Below are positions 1 to 8,533 of a stretch of DNA of 64,000 bases, piece after piece (position 1 is the stretch's first letter; each line of letters begins with the position of its first letter). The position numbers and the translations under genes are program-made. This DNA is from an uncultured Bacteroidales bacterium (GTDB lineage Bacteria; Bacteroidota; Bacteroidia; Bacteroidales; Paludibacteraceae): contig CACZZL010000007.1 of assembly GCA_902785605.1 (NCBI GenBank), forward strand, positions 1 through 64,000. The letters are read 5' to 3'. The notes under the pieces were generated by a model. It saw nothing but the letters and a program-made list of their open reading frames with translations, made no database searches and was not told the DNA's origin.

Positions 1-1
1 G

Positions 2-298
2 GGCGAAACGCTGACCCTCGGCGAATTGACGCACGATATAGGCATCAACTATAATTCAGAGCATTTTGGTTTTGGTATTATGATGGTTAATCCGTTCTCG
101 CCGCATGGTTCCAGAACCGTCACAAAGGACTTGTCTGCCCTTGCCCCGACTTTCAATACCGCCGTTATGCAGAACTATCGCCAAGTGCTGATGCTCAATT
201 TCAACGTCAATCTGGACTTCGGTACCAAGCACAACGAGGGCTGGAAACGTATCGACAACGAAGATACCGAAAGTGGTATCTTGAGTGGTGCAAAATAA
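2..298 (+). CDS. C-terminal end of an outer-membrane beta-barrel (TonB-dependent receptor-like) protein, partial
   Basis: The reading frame is open from the window edge to a TAA at 296-298, so about 98 C-terminal residues are visible and the start lies outside. Alternating hydrophobic strands (for example QNYRQVLMLNFNVNLDFG) followed by a polar tail that begins with Trp are typical of the last strands of Bacteroidetes barrel proteins of the TonB-receptor type. The internal TTG at 26 is not a likely start. The substrate cannot be told. The family call rests on the tail only, and another type of outer-membrane barrel is possible. Confidence 0.5.
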   Translation, partial: GETLTLGELTHDIGINYNSEHFGFGIMMVNPFSPHGSRTVTKDLSALAPTFNTAVMQNYRQVLMLNFNVNLDFGTKHNEGWKRIDNEDTESGILSGAK

Positions 299-333
299 GC
301 CATTTGCAGACAATTTTGTGAAAAAACTTGTAT

Positions 334-363
334 AATTCTTAGCCGCAAGGGCACGATTATTTC
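334..363 (+). repeat. Dispersed stem-loop repeat, copy A
   Basis: AATTCTTAGCC, a short variable loop (GCAA), then GGGCACGATTATTTC. The same two arms with a different loop (CTTAC) occur at 50940-50970. GCC/GGC can pair across the loop. Confidence 0.5.
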
Positions 364-440
364 AAAAAAATGTTGTGCCTTTGTGCTGTTACGGTCGAAT
401 TGAGCGGGTAGGTTAGGTACGCGTGTGCGTATATAATAAG

Positions 441-466
441 GAGAGGCATCCATTCGGGTGCCTCTC
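441..466. terminator. Hairpin, possible terminator
   Basis: GAGAGGCA pairs with TGCCTCTC, and the stem is extended by T-G, C-G and C-G around an ATTC loop. Neither side has a good T-run, so termination is uncertain. The hairpin lies just past the end of the decayed lipoprotein fragment (minus strand) and 140 nt after the barrel gene. Confidence 0.4.
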
Positions 467-470
467 TCTC

Positions 471-536
471 TTACAGCTTCTTCTAGCCATCATAACTCTC
501 GATGGTCTTGGTTTGGATGACGCAGGATGTATCACC
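471..536 (-). pseudogene. Decayed 3' end of a smalltalk-like small lipoprotein gene
   Basis: On the minus strand these bases read GDTSCVIQTKTIESYDG, stop, KKL, stop. The intact 66-residue gene at 18521-18721 ends GDTSCVIQTKTIESYDGSKKL in the same frame. All 17 residues match, and the Ser codon before KKL has become TAG. Upstream the resemblance ends abruptly, with no lipobox and no start. This is therefore a remnant of a second copy, not a working gene. Confidence 0.6.
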
Positions 537-589
537 TAAAACTCCGATAAAACATCGATAAAAGTCCGATAGGGGTAAGGACGATTACT

Positions 590-613
590 TTCACACATTC
601 ACACATTCACACA
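590..613. repeat. TTCACACA x3 tandem repeat
   Basis: Three exact 8-base units directly upstream of the adhesin promoter region. Together with the decayed fragment and the hairpin, this is all that is recognisable in the gene-free stretch 299-742. Confidence 0.6.
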
Positions 614-680
614 AAATTGTGAGTAAATTCGCATTACGGTGGCACTTTTACCGTCGTTTTGTGTAAATATGCAAATTTAT

Positions 681-711
681 TTGCACAATTCAGAAAAAAG
701 CAGTACCTTTG
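681..711 (+). promoter_or_regulatory. Bacteroidetes-type promoter for the adhesin gene
   Basis: TTG at 681-683, 20 nt, TACCTTTG at 704-711. It sits 32 nt before the ATG at 743 and fixes that start over the upstream in-frame codon at 659, which would lie before the promoter. Confidence 0.8.
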
Positions 712-742
712 CAGCCGCAATATATTAGTTGATGAAAATCAT

Positions 743-3694
743 ATGAAGAAGATTTTTTCTTGGCTTGCGGCAGCGATGGTCTGCACGAGCATCAGCGCAC
801 AGACGCTGAATGAGACTTTTGAAGGTGAGGGCTTCCCGCCGGAGGATTGGTCGGTGATTGATGGCTATGCCGGGTATGGATGGAAGAAAGCCGTGAAGGG
901 CGGTACGAACTGCGCCTACGTGCAAGAGGTGGCCGGCACGGAGAACTGGCTGATCACGCCGCAGTTACGGCCTGCAAACGGGGAGTCGTTGACTTTCTCG
1001 GCTCGGGTAGGGGATTATGCCTCCACCGGACAACTACGTATCGAAGTGTCGCTGAGCGGCACGGATGCCGGTTCGTTTGAACTGCTCGACACCTATTACA
1101 CTTCGCAGAGCAAAGGCGATGATGCCCATCGTTTGTGGAAAAGCGATTGGCAGCAGTACAGCATCGACTTGTCCGCTTACAAAGGTCAGGCGATTTATAT
1201 AGCGTTCCACCAAGCCGGTGGTACGGACGGAATCTACGTTGACAATGTGTCCGGTGTGTCGCTGCGGGGCAACGCGGAGTGTGAGAACCCGTCTAACATT
1301 GTGCTGAGCAACCTGAGTGCGCATGCCGCTACGTTCAGTTGGCAAGGCACAGCGGACCAATACCAATATCTGCTGCTCGAGAAAGACGAAGCGGTCGATT
1401 GGACCAGCGCAACCCTCACTTCGCAGAAGACTGTAACGTTAACCAATCTCTACGAAGAGACCGAATATGTGTTCTACGTACGTGCTTATTGTAGCGCGGA
1501 CACGCAGAGCATGGCCCCCAAGACCTTGTTCAAGACCCCGTGTGAGTCGTTCGATGTGCCTTGGCTGGAGACCTTCACACGGGATGCTACAGGCACCGTT
1601 CAACCCGATTGTTGGACCGTGGCATCGGAGACTCCGCAAGTGTGGGTCGTAGCGGACAAGACCTACGACGAAGAGAACAACGCCTCCGTCGTACAAGGCC
1701 AGGCGCATCTCTACGCAGCCGGTGGCGGACCCGGTACGGCACAGGTGTTCGCTATGCCGACCTTCAACGCAGCGCTTAACACGCTCGAGGTGGCGTTTGA
1801 CTATAAGACGAGCCTCACTACAGACGGATGCGGTCAACTGGAGGTAGGATACATGACCAATCCCAACAAGGCTTCGACCTTCGTCTCGCTCGTCACGCTC
1901 CCGCGTACCTTGACCTACGTGCACCAAGTGGTGACGCTCGAGGACCTGCCTGCAACTGCCAAGTTCATCGCTTTCCGCTTTGCGGGTGGCACGAGCGATC
2001 TGTGCGGCGTGTCGATGGATAACGTTGTAGTAGCGGCTATCGGTCACTCGGCCGAAGTGGACCCGGCGCAAGAGGACATCCCCGATGCCGGTATCTACGC
2101 GCTCAGTTACTGCGAGGCGCAGTTCACCTGGTACTCCTATAACGCTTCCGCTTTCGCGATTGGTCTGGCAGACGCTAACGGCACGCTGATTGCCGGCATC
2201 ACGGTGACGAGCGAAGAGTGCGACCGGTTCGCTTATCAGGACGGTGTCGGATTCTCGGAGGACGATGACTATGAGCACCATTTCTACTGCTCCACCAAGT
2301 GGATCTTGAACGTCGAGGAGGACGGCATGCAACGCGGTGGCGCATGGGACAACAGCGTCATCAATATCGGTACGGCTCTTTCCTCGCAACTCGGACTCCG
2401 TCCGGGCACGTATCAGGTGCAGGTACTCGAACTCAACCAGGGCGAGAGCGGTTATTCGACCGGTGCCGTGCTGGCTACTATCCCCTTCACGCTCGTGGAG
2501 AAGAAAGTGGAGAACCTGCAGGCTGCTGTAGCGGAAGACAAGACGACCGCGACCCTCACGTGGGACGCACCGGAGTTCGGGCAAGGCGAGCGTCTCTATG
2601 TCCGCGTTTGGTCCGGCGAGACCGTGGCGTACGATAACTTCAGCACCAAAGATCGTCCGGCCAGCCCGTTAACCGTGGATGTGATCGAAGGCAAGTCCTA
2701 CACGACGATCGTGCAAGTGGTGGATAAGAACAATAACCCGCTGGGCTCGGAAGCGGAAATTGGTTTCACGGTAGGTGTCAACCACTACGAGCCGACCAAC
2801 GTCCATGCCGAAGTGGCAGGTGGCGACAATGTGACCTTCTCGTGGGAGGTAACCACCGAAGCGGACCGCTACGTGATCACCCTGTTTTGGAACGGCGAGT
2901 ACTACACGACGTTGAACGTCAGCGGCACGTCCAAGATGACCACCATGCCCAAGGATGGCACGTGGACATGGACCGTACAAGCGTTTAACCAGGGCTCGAA
3001 CGGTAACTACTTCGAGGTATCCAACGCTATCGAGGGTAATCCTTTCGTGTCCAAAGCTGCCGACATTCCGGAGGACGCTATTGTGATGAATGTGTGGGGA
3101 ATGGAAGCCGGTTATCTGGATCAGTACGTAGATCAGTTCCCTGAAGGCCAATACGGCTGGATGGTGATGTTCGCTACCGGCGAAGAGGGTGGTACCGGCA
3201 TGCCGATGCCGTACTTCCTTATCTACACGGACAAGGAAAACGCGATCTCCGGCGTGTATAACACGACGCGCGGGAACATCGATCTGGAGAGCTGTTACAT
3301 CAATACCAACGGCACGCAAGCCGGTTGTGTCATGGCAACCGATGCCGAGCTGCGTCTGCAGTTCGTTGCCTACGACGATGACAAGGCTGCGCAAGGTGGT
3401 TATCGCTACGGCTACTACACCGGTCAGTTCCGCATGGTCTGCACGGACGGCAACACGTACGTGGGTAAGTTCATGGAACAGTTCTGCAACTCGTACAATT
3501 ACTCCACCGTCGGTTCGTCCATCCGTGAACATAAGGGCATGTGGGACGAAGATCCGGACTACATCGTGCCGTTCCAGGGCATTGAGGATGTACAAAGTGA
3601 CAAAGAATCGTGTACAAAAATTCTTCTCAACGGTCAATTGATCATTGAGAAGAACGGTAAGAAGTACAACGTACTGGGCGGGCTTATCCAATAG
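743..3694 (+). CDS. Large secreted protein with cleaved-adhesin and fibronectin type III modules
   Basis: A 983-residue protein. The signal peptide runs to about residue 19 (basic MKK, hydrophobic core, SISA before QTLNETFEG). Residues 20-180 and about 268-430 look like cleaved-adhesin/MAM jelly rolls (ETFEGEG start, GIYVDN and GVSMDN ends). FnIII-like segments lie near 180-265, 586-670 and 681-770. The last 25 residues (KILLNGQLIIEKNGKKYNV and following) match the tail of the S8 protease at 10184 and may be a sorting signal, since porU and porV are also in the window. Likely an exported or cell-surface protein; the ligand is unknown. The gene is transcribed alone from its own promoter, and its stop overlaps the convergent HIT gene by 11 nt. 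Confidence 0.75.
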   Translation: MKKIFSWLAAAMVCTSISAQTLNETFEGEGFPPEDWSVIDGYAGYGWKKAVKGGTNCAYVQEVAGTENWLITPQLRPANGESLTFSARVGDYASTGQLRIEVSLSGTDAGSFELLDTYYTSQSKGDDAHRLWKSDWQQYSIDLSAYKGQAIYIAFHQAGGTDGIYVDNVSGVSLRGNAECENPSNIVLSNLSAHAATFSWQGTADQYQYLLLEKDEAVDWTSATLTSQKTVTLTNLYEETEYVFYVRAYCSADTQSMAPKTLFKTPCESFDVPWLETFTRDATGTVQPDCWTVASETPQVWVVADKTYDEENNASVVQGQAHLYAAGGGPGTAQVFAMPTFNAALNTLEVAFDYKTSLTTDGCGQLEVGYMTNPNKASTFVSLVTLPRTLTYVHQVVTLEDLPATAKFIAFRFAGGTSDLCGVSMDNVVVAAIGHSAEVDPAQEDIPDAGIYALSYCEAQFTWYSYNASAFAIGLADANGTLIAGITVTSEECDRFAYQDGVGFSEDDDYEHHFYCSTKWILNVEEDGMQRGGAWDNSVINIGTALSSQLGLRPGTYQVQVLELNQGESGYSTGAVLATIPFTLVEKKVENLQAAVAEDKTTATLTWDAPEFGQGERLYVRVWSGETVAYDNFSTKDRPASPLTVDVIEGKSYTTIVQVVDKNNNPLGSEAEIGFTVGVNHYEPTNVHAEVAGGDNVTFSWEVTTEADRYVITLFWNGEYYTTLNVSGTSKMTTMPKDGTWTWTVQAFNQGSNGNYFEVSNAIEGNPFVSKAADIPEDAIVMNVWGMEAGYLDQYVDQFPEGQYGWMVMFATGEEGGTGMPMPYFLIYTDKENAISGVYNTTRGNIDLESCYINTNGTQAGCVMATDAELRLQFVAYDDDKAAQGGYRYGYYTGQFRMVCTDGNTYVGKFMEQFCNSYNYSTVGSSIREHKGMWDEDPDYIVPFQGIEDVQSDKESCTKILLNGQLIIEKNGKKYNVLGGLIQ

Positions 3695-4118
3695 CCAGTT
3701 CCTTGCGGAGGGCTTTGACCATCTCGTCGTATTCGGCATCGGTCAGATAGACCTTACCGGGGTTCATCTGGAACGTGCCACCATAATCCGGGCCATCTAC
3801 ATACTTGGGAGCCAAGTGAAAATGTAGATGGCTCAGTTTGTCTGAGTACGCGCCGTAATTGATTTTCTCAGGCTTGAACAGCTTCTGCATGGCACGTGTC
3901 ACATCGGCTACGTCTGCCATGAACAGGTTACGCTGCTCGTCGTCCAGTTCGTTCAGGTCGTTCACATGCTTGTCATACGCCACCAGGCAACGGCCGTGGT
4001 AGGTCTGCTCTTTGAATACGAACGCACGCGATACGCGCAGATGACCAATCTCAATCATGAGATTGTGCAAGGTCTCATTGTTGGTACAATAGAGACAATC
4101 TTTGGGGTCAGAATACAT
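3684..4118 (-). CDS. HIT-family nucleotide hydrolase/transferase
   Basis: 144 residues. The histidine triad is H97-L-H99-F-H101 (HLHFHLAPK), the family's catalytic signature for splitting nucleotide phosphoesters or phosphoramidates. An N-terminal CLYC pair (C8, C11) recalls metal-binding HIT members. It is cytoplasmic and has no signal peptide. The gene lies downstream of nqrF but behind a strong terminator, so it is probably transcribed separately. The natural substrate is unknown. Confidence 0.8.
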   Translation of the reverse strand: MYSDPKDCLYCTNNETLHNLMIEIGHLRVSRAFVFKEQTYHGRCLVAYDKHVNDLNELDDEQRNLFMADVADVTRAMQKLFKPEKINYGAYSDKLSHLHFHLAPKYVDGPDYGGTFQMNPGKVYLTDAEYDEMVKALRKELAIG

Positions 4119-4122
4119 ATTA

Positions 4123-4157
4123 TTAACGGTTAATGGTTAACGGTTAGTGGTTAATGT
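4123..4157. repeat. Heptamer tract, TTAACGG/TTAATGG family, 5 units
   Basis: Consecutive units TTAACGG, TTAATGG, TTAACGG, TTAGTGG, TTAATGT fill the gap between the nqr terminator and the HIT start codon. Confidence 0.75.
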
Positions 4158-4190
4158 TAAGGAACGCGCACACACGTGCGCGTTCCTTAA
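4157..4190 (-). terminator. Terminator of the nqr operon
   Basis: A perfect 15-bp stem (TTAAGGAACGCGCAC with its complement) and a 4-nt loop (ACAC), 3 nt after the nqrF stop. There is no long T-run, but the stem is the strongest simple hairpin in the window. Confidence 0.75.
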
Positions 4191-4193
4191 TTA

Positions 4194-5375
4194 TCAACCG
4201 CCGAAGTTATCGAAGCGGATGTCAGCGTCGTCTACGCCCAGCGAGTGGAGTAGGTCGAGGACGGTCTTGGCCATCATAGGAGGACCACAGAGGTAGTACT
4301 CGACATCTTCCGGAGCGTCATGCTGCTTGAGGTAAGTGTCGCCCATGACCGGTGCGATGAAACCTGCGGTATACTTGATACCCAGACCATCTGCCTTCGG
4401 ATCCGGACGGTCCAACGCGAGGTGGAAATGGAAGTTCGGGAACTCCTTCTCCAGCGCGAGGAAATCGTCGAGGAAGAAGACTTCGTCGATAGCACGTGCG
4501 CCGTAGAAATAGTGGCTGTCATAGACAGGACGGAACTCACCGTAAGGACCACTCATGCGTACCTTGTCGCCCGGTTTGAGCGAGAAGATATACGTGGAAG
4601 CGATGCCGCACGGTACATCCATGAACTCAGGTCCGTTCGGACATTGCTCTTTTGGTTTGAACGGCGGGGTAGCGATACGAACGGTCAGGGTGATGATATC
4701 GCCCTCGTCCGGGTAGTTCGCCATCGAGTACGCACGTACCGTTGCTTGGGTATTCTTCTGTTTGAGTTTGAACAAACCGAACTTCTCCCATGCCGGCAAG
4801 TAGAGGTCACCGATGAGCGATTTGTCGAAATCGCGGTTGTAGTCGATATCGTACTCCGGAATGATGATCTGTGCGTACGAACCCGGTTCGAAGTGCATGT
4901 GCTCGCCCGGAGGCAGCTGAACCTTGAACTCTTTGATGAACGTAGCCACGTTCTTGTTTGAGATCACTTCACACTCCCATTCCTTAACACCCAGAACAGC
5001 CTCATCGACCTTCATGGTGATGTCTTCTTTCACTTTCACCTGGCAACCCAAACGCCAACCCTCTTTCTGCTGCTTACGCGAGAAATGAACGGTTTCGGTC
5101 GGCAGAATCTCACCGCCGCCGCTGAGTACCTGGCACTTGCACTGGCCGCACGAACCCTTACCACCACAAGCGGAAGGCAGGTGAACACCTGCTTCGCCGA
5201 GTTGCGAGAGCAGCGAACCGCCGGCAGCTACGTCATAGACTTTGTCGCCGTTGATGGTGACTTTGACGTTACCCGACGAAACAAGGTAGCGCTTCGCAAT
5301 CAGCAAAACAGCTACGAGCAGGAGTATTACCACGAGGAATACTACAATGGCAATGATAATAGCTTGTATATTCAT
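4194..5375 (-). CDS. nqrF: Na+-translocating NADH:quinone reductase subunit F
   Basis: 393 residues. This is the entry subunit of Na+-NQR: it takes a hydride from NADH onto FAD and passes electrons to a [2Fe-2S] cluster. One N-terminal membrane helix (residues 5-27) is followed by a ferredoxin domain with cluster ligands C70, C76, C79 and C111. Next come an FAD domain with RAYS at 214-217 and an NADH domain with a late CGPPMM motif. It is the last gene of the operon, 18 nt after nqrE, preceded by a strong AGGAGG ribosome site. Confidence 0.97.
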   Translation of the reverse strand: MNIQAIIIAIVVFLVVILLLVAVLLIAKRYLVSSGNVKVTINGDKVYDVAAGGSLLSQLGEAGVHLPSACGGKGSCGQCKCQVLSGGGEILPTETVHFSRKQQKEGWRLGCQVKVKEDITMKVDEAVLGVKEWECEVISNKNVATFIKEFKVQLPPGEHMHFEPGSYAQIIIPEYDIDYNRDFDKSLIGDLYLPAWEKFGLFKLKQKNTQATVRAYSMANYPDEGDIITLTVRIATPPFKPKEQCPNGPEFMDVPCGIASTYIFSLKPGDKVRMSGPYGEFRPVYDSHYFYGARAIDEVFFLDDFLALEKEFPNFHFHLALDRPDPKADGLGIKYTAGFIAPVMGDTYLKQHDAPEDVEYYLCGPPMMAKTVLDLLHSLGVDDADIRFDNFGG

Positions 5376-5393
5376 AGTTTCAATCCTCCTTCA

Positions 5394-6020
5394 TTAAAAA
5401 CTCAAACCGCTGAAACACATGAACGCCATCGCCATCAGACCTACGGTGATGAAGGTGATGCCGAGTCCCTGCAGCGGCTTGGGAACGTCGTTATACTCCA
5501 TTTTTTCACGAATACCTGCGAGGCAGACGATTGCCATGAGCCATCCGATACCGGAACCGAACGCGTAGAAGAACGCGTCACCGAAACCGGTGATAGCTTT
5601 GGGATCTGTCTCCGGCAAGCCGATACGCTGCTGCATAAAGAGCGAACCACCCATGATAGCGCAGTTCACCGCGATCAGCGGCAGGAAGATACCGAGGCTC
5701 GCATAGAGCGACGGGCTGAACTTCTCCACGATCATCTCCACCAGTTGCACGATAGCGGCAATGACGGCGATGAACAGAATGAAACTCAGGTAACTCAGGT
5801 CGAGACCCTCCACGAGGGCGTTCGGACCGAGTACGTATTTCTGCAGCAGGTAGTTAACCGGTAATGTAACGATGAGCACGAACGTAACGGCTACACCGAG
5901 ACCTGCAGAGGTCTTCACATTCTTCGACACTGCCAGGTATGAACACATACCGAGGAAGTAAGCGAAGATCATGTTGTCCGAGAAAATCGAACGAACAAAT
6001 AAATTCAATGCGTTATCCAT
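5394..6020 (-). CDS. nqrE: Na+-NQR subunit E
   Basis: 208 residues, about six membrane helices (starting [20 protein letters not shown]). In Na+-NQR the NqrD and NqrE subunits form an inverted-topology pair in the inner membrane that takes part in electron transfer and Na+ movement. The start codon overlaps the nqrD stop (TAATG), suggesting coupled translation. Confidence 0.96.
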   Translation of the reverse strand: MDNALNLFVRSIFSDNMIFAYFLGMCSYLAVSKNVKTSAGLGVAVTFVLIVTLPVNYLLQKYVLGPNALVEGLDLSYLSFILFIAVIAAIVQLVEMIVEKFSPSLYASLGIFLPLIAVNCAIMGGSLFMQQRIGLPETDPKAITGFGDAFFYAFGSGIGWLMAIVCLAGIREKMEYNDVPKPLQGLGITFITVGLMAMAFMCFSGLSF

Positions 6021-6649
6021 TACTTGCCCTCCTTATCGTTATAGGCCCTATGAGCCCAGATTACACAACCTACGAGAATCAACGCCATAGCCGGCATGAG
6101 CATCATACCGCAGTTCTCGTACCAACCGCCGTTAGCAGCGTACCAACTCTCCGGGATGATCTGGATACCGAGCAGTTGTCCTGCACCGAACAGCTCACGG
6201 ATGAGTGCTACGATGACGAGGATGATGGCATAGCCCAGACCGTTGCCCAGACCGTCAAGGAACGAATCCCACGGTTTGTTAGTCATCGCGAACGCTTCGA
6301 GACGACCCATGAGGATACAGTTGGTGATGATCAGACCGAGGTAAACGGACAGCTGCATCGCTACATCGTACGCAAAGGCTTTGAGCACCTCGCTCACGAG
6401 TGTTACCAGCGCCGCTACCACTACCAGTTGCACGATGATACGTACGCGCATCGGGATCGTGTTACGAATCAACGACACAATCACATTCGACATCGCGACG
6501 ATGATCGTCACGGCGATACCCATCACGAGGGCAGGTTTGAGCTGAACCGTTACGGCCAGAGCCGAACAGATACCCAGAATCTGCACAACGACCGGGTTAT
6601 TGGCGTTAAGAGGACCTAACAATGTGTCCTTAGTCTTCTGACTCAACAT
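6020..6649 (-). CDS. nqrD: Na+-NQR subunit D
   Basis: 209 residues, hydrophobic with about six membrane helices, partner of NqrE. The start chosen is ATG at 6649 ([14 protein letters not shown]), which carries a GGAGGAAG ribosome site, rather than the upstream in-frame codon at 6670. It overlaps the end of nqrC by 20 nt. Confidence 0.95.
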   Translation of the reverse strand: MLSQKTKDTLLGPLNANNPVVVQILGICSALAVTVQLKPALVMGIAVTIIVAMSNVIVSLIRNTIPMRVRIIVQLVVVAALVTLVSEVLKAFAYDVAMQLSVYLGLIITNCILMGRLEAFAMTNKPWDSFLDGLGNGLGYAIILVIVALIRELFGAGQLLGIQIIPESWYAANGGWYENCGMMLMPAMALILVGCVIWAHRAYNDKEGK

Positions 6650-7340
6650 GGTCTTCCTCCTTTCCTTCAATTGTTTCTACTTCGTTTTCTACCGTGTCCT
6701 TGGCTACTTGCAAGAACTCTTTGTAGTTGTGGATGAGCTCCTGCTCCAGCATTTTGCTAACGCCTTCGGAAGTGATGGTAGCACCGGAGATGGCATCTAC
6801 CTGCTCCTTACCTTCGGCTTTCTTGCCGGACTTGAGCACCGCTACAGACACGATCTCATTCGCTGCGTTGCAGATATGTGTATTTTCGAACTGTGCGCGG
6901 AACTCTTTCTCTACGATCTTGGCACCCAGACCCGGAGTCTCGCCTTCGTGGTTGAAGTTGACACCCCAGATGGTGTTCTTGTCGTCGTTGAGTGCGAGGT
7001 AACCGCCAATACCGCCCCACAGACCCTTACCGCTAAGCGGCAGGACGTATTTGGTATCACCGTTGAGGTCAAACACATACACTTCGCAGGTGTCATTTTT
7101 CTCCTCGCTGTAGAAACGGATGGTGTCGGTAGCAAGGGCCAGATAAACCTCTGCCGGATCACCACTGATCGAATCTACCTTGAGGGCACCGAGAATCTGT
7201 TTCTGCTTATCGAGCAGCACGTTCTTGTCTTTGAGCGGCTGGAGCACCGAGCTGACAACCGACAGAAGGACTGCTACGATCACTACGACAATCGTCATAT
7301 AGACGAAGGTGTAGATGTTACTGTTGGTATTCAGTTTCAT
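6630..7340 (-). CDS. nqrC: Na+-NQR subunit C (covalent FMN)
   Basis: 236 residues. One N-terminal membrane helix is followed by a periplasmic FMN-binding domain. The flavinylation motif SGAT is at 185-188, where T188 would carry FMN. The ATG overlaps the nqrB stop (ATGA). A long charged C-terminal tail (about 30 residues rich in E and D) follows the core. Confidence 0.96.
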   Translation of the reverse strand: MKLNTNSNIYTFVYMTIVVVIVAVLLSVVSSVLQPLKDKNVLLDKQKQILGALKVDSISGDPAEVYLALATDTIRFYSEEKNDTCEVYVFDLNGDTKYVLPLSGKGLWGGIGGYLALNDDKNTIWGVNFNHEGETPGLGAKIVEKEFRAQFENTHICNAANEIVSVAVLKSGKKAEGKEQVDAISGATITSEGVSKMLEQELIHNYKEFLQVAKDTVENEVETIEGKEEDHVESED

Positions 7341-8533
7341 TGGACGCCTCCTCTTTTTGCACGTTTGTTAATGTTAACTTGAACCACGCACCAGTCGATG
7401 AGCGGAGCGAAGGCGTTCATGAGCAGGATAGCGAGCATCATACCCTCGGGATAACCCGGATTGAGCACACGTACTACGATTGCAATCATACCGATCAGCA
7501 GACCGTAGATCCATTTACCGCACTCCGTACGAGCCGAGGTAACCGGGTCGGTAGCCATGAACACGGCACCGAATGCGAAACCGCCGCTTACCAGGTGCAT
7601 GTACCACGGGTATTGTGCTACAAGGTTGTTCTCGGCACCGAACTTATTGAACAGGAACGCGGTCAGCGCACCTCCGACAAATACGGACAGCATCGTCTTC
7701 CAGCTTGCCACACCCGTGCAAATGAGCAGGATAGCACCGAGCGCGATAGCCCAGATACAGGTCTCACCGACCGAACCCGGAACAAGGCCGTTGACCATAT
7801 CCCAGAACGATTGCGAAACCGGTGTGCCGGTAGCCATCTGTGTGAGCGGGGTAGCGCAGGTGTAACCCTCTACCAAGCCGCCGTCCCAGCCCCAGGTTGC
7901 GCCGTCACGAACGAACATCTTGTCGCCCGTCATCGAGCTCGGATAAGCAAAGAACAGGAACGCACGCGTGATCAACGCTACGTTGAAGATATTGTATCCC
8001 GTTCCACCGAATACCTCTTTGGCGAAGATAACGGCGAATGCAACCGCAATTGCTACTTGCCACAGCGGGGTGTTGATCGGCACGATGAGCGGAATGATAA
8101 AACCTGTTACCAGGAAACCTTCTGCTACCTCTTCATGCTTGATCTGTGCAACGGTGAACTCGATACCCAGACCGACTACATACGCTACGATGAGGTAGGG
8201 CAGTACAGCCAGTGCACCAAAACCGAACGCTTTCCAGAACAGCGTGCAGGTCAACTCGCTGATAGCAGCCAGTTGGCCTGTTGCCAGCAAGTGCTGATAG
8301 CCGACGTTGAACATACCGAACAGCAGCGCCGGTATGAGCGCGATAACCACGAGGATCATCGTACGCTTGGAGTCACGACCGTCATGAATATGGCTGCCGT
8401 TACGCTTCGCAGTAGCATCGGGCGTGAACAGGAACGTATCGAAAGCGTCATAGAACGAACTGAGCTTCGCCATCTTACCGCCTTCTTGGAAGTTCTTGCC
8501 GAACTTCTTCCAAATCTGATAGAACTTATTCAT
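7337..8533 (-). CDS. nqrB: Na+-NQR subunit B (membrane subunit, covalent FMN)
   Basis: 398 residues from ATG at 8533, which overlaps the nqrA stop (TGATG); the GTG one codon earlier is less likely. Multiple membrane helices. NqrB normally carries covalent FMN on Thr in an S-G-A-T-like motif. Here the matching stretch reads GYTCATPL, so the acceptor Thr (about residue 228) is kept but the two residues before A-T are T-C instead of S-G. The loop VRDGATWGWDGG just before it contains another GAT, a less likely acceptor. Confidence 0.95.
   Translation of the reverse strand: MNKFYQIWKKFGKNFQEGGKMAKLSSFYDAFDTFLFTPDATAKRNGSHIHDGRDSKRTMILVVIALIPALLFGMFNVGYQHLLATGQLAAISELTCTLFWKAFGFGALAVLPYLIVAYVVGLGIEFTVAQIKHEEVAEGFLVTGFIIPLIVPINTPLWQVAIAVAFAVIFAKEVFGGTGYNIFNVALITRAFLFFAYPSSMTGDKMFVRDGATWGWDGGLVEGYTCATPLTQMATGTPVSQSFWDMVNGLVPGSVGETCIWAIALGAILLICTGVASWKTMLSVFVGGALTAFLFNKFGAENNLVAQYPWYMHLVSGGFAFGAVFMATDPVTSARTECGKWIYGLLIGMIAIVVRVLNPGYPEGMMLAILLMNAFAPLIDWCVVQVNINKRAKRGGVQ

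Noticed and set aside
441-466. Hairpin as a riboswitch or small RNA
   Set aside because: A simple short stem with no conserved aptamer features and no gene directly after it.
1439-2584. Long minus-strand ORF (381 codons) opposite the adhesin gene
   Set aside because: It is a mirror frame of a G+C-rich gene, with Arg/His/Val-rich composition, no start signal and no domain.
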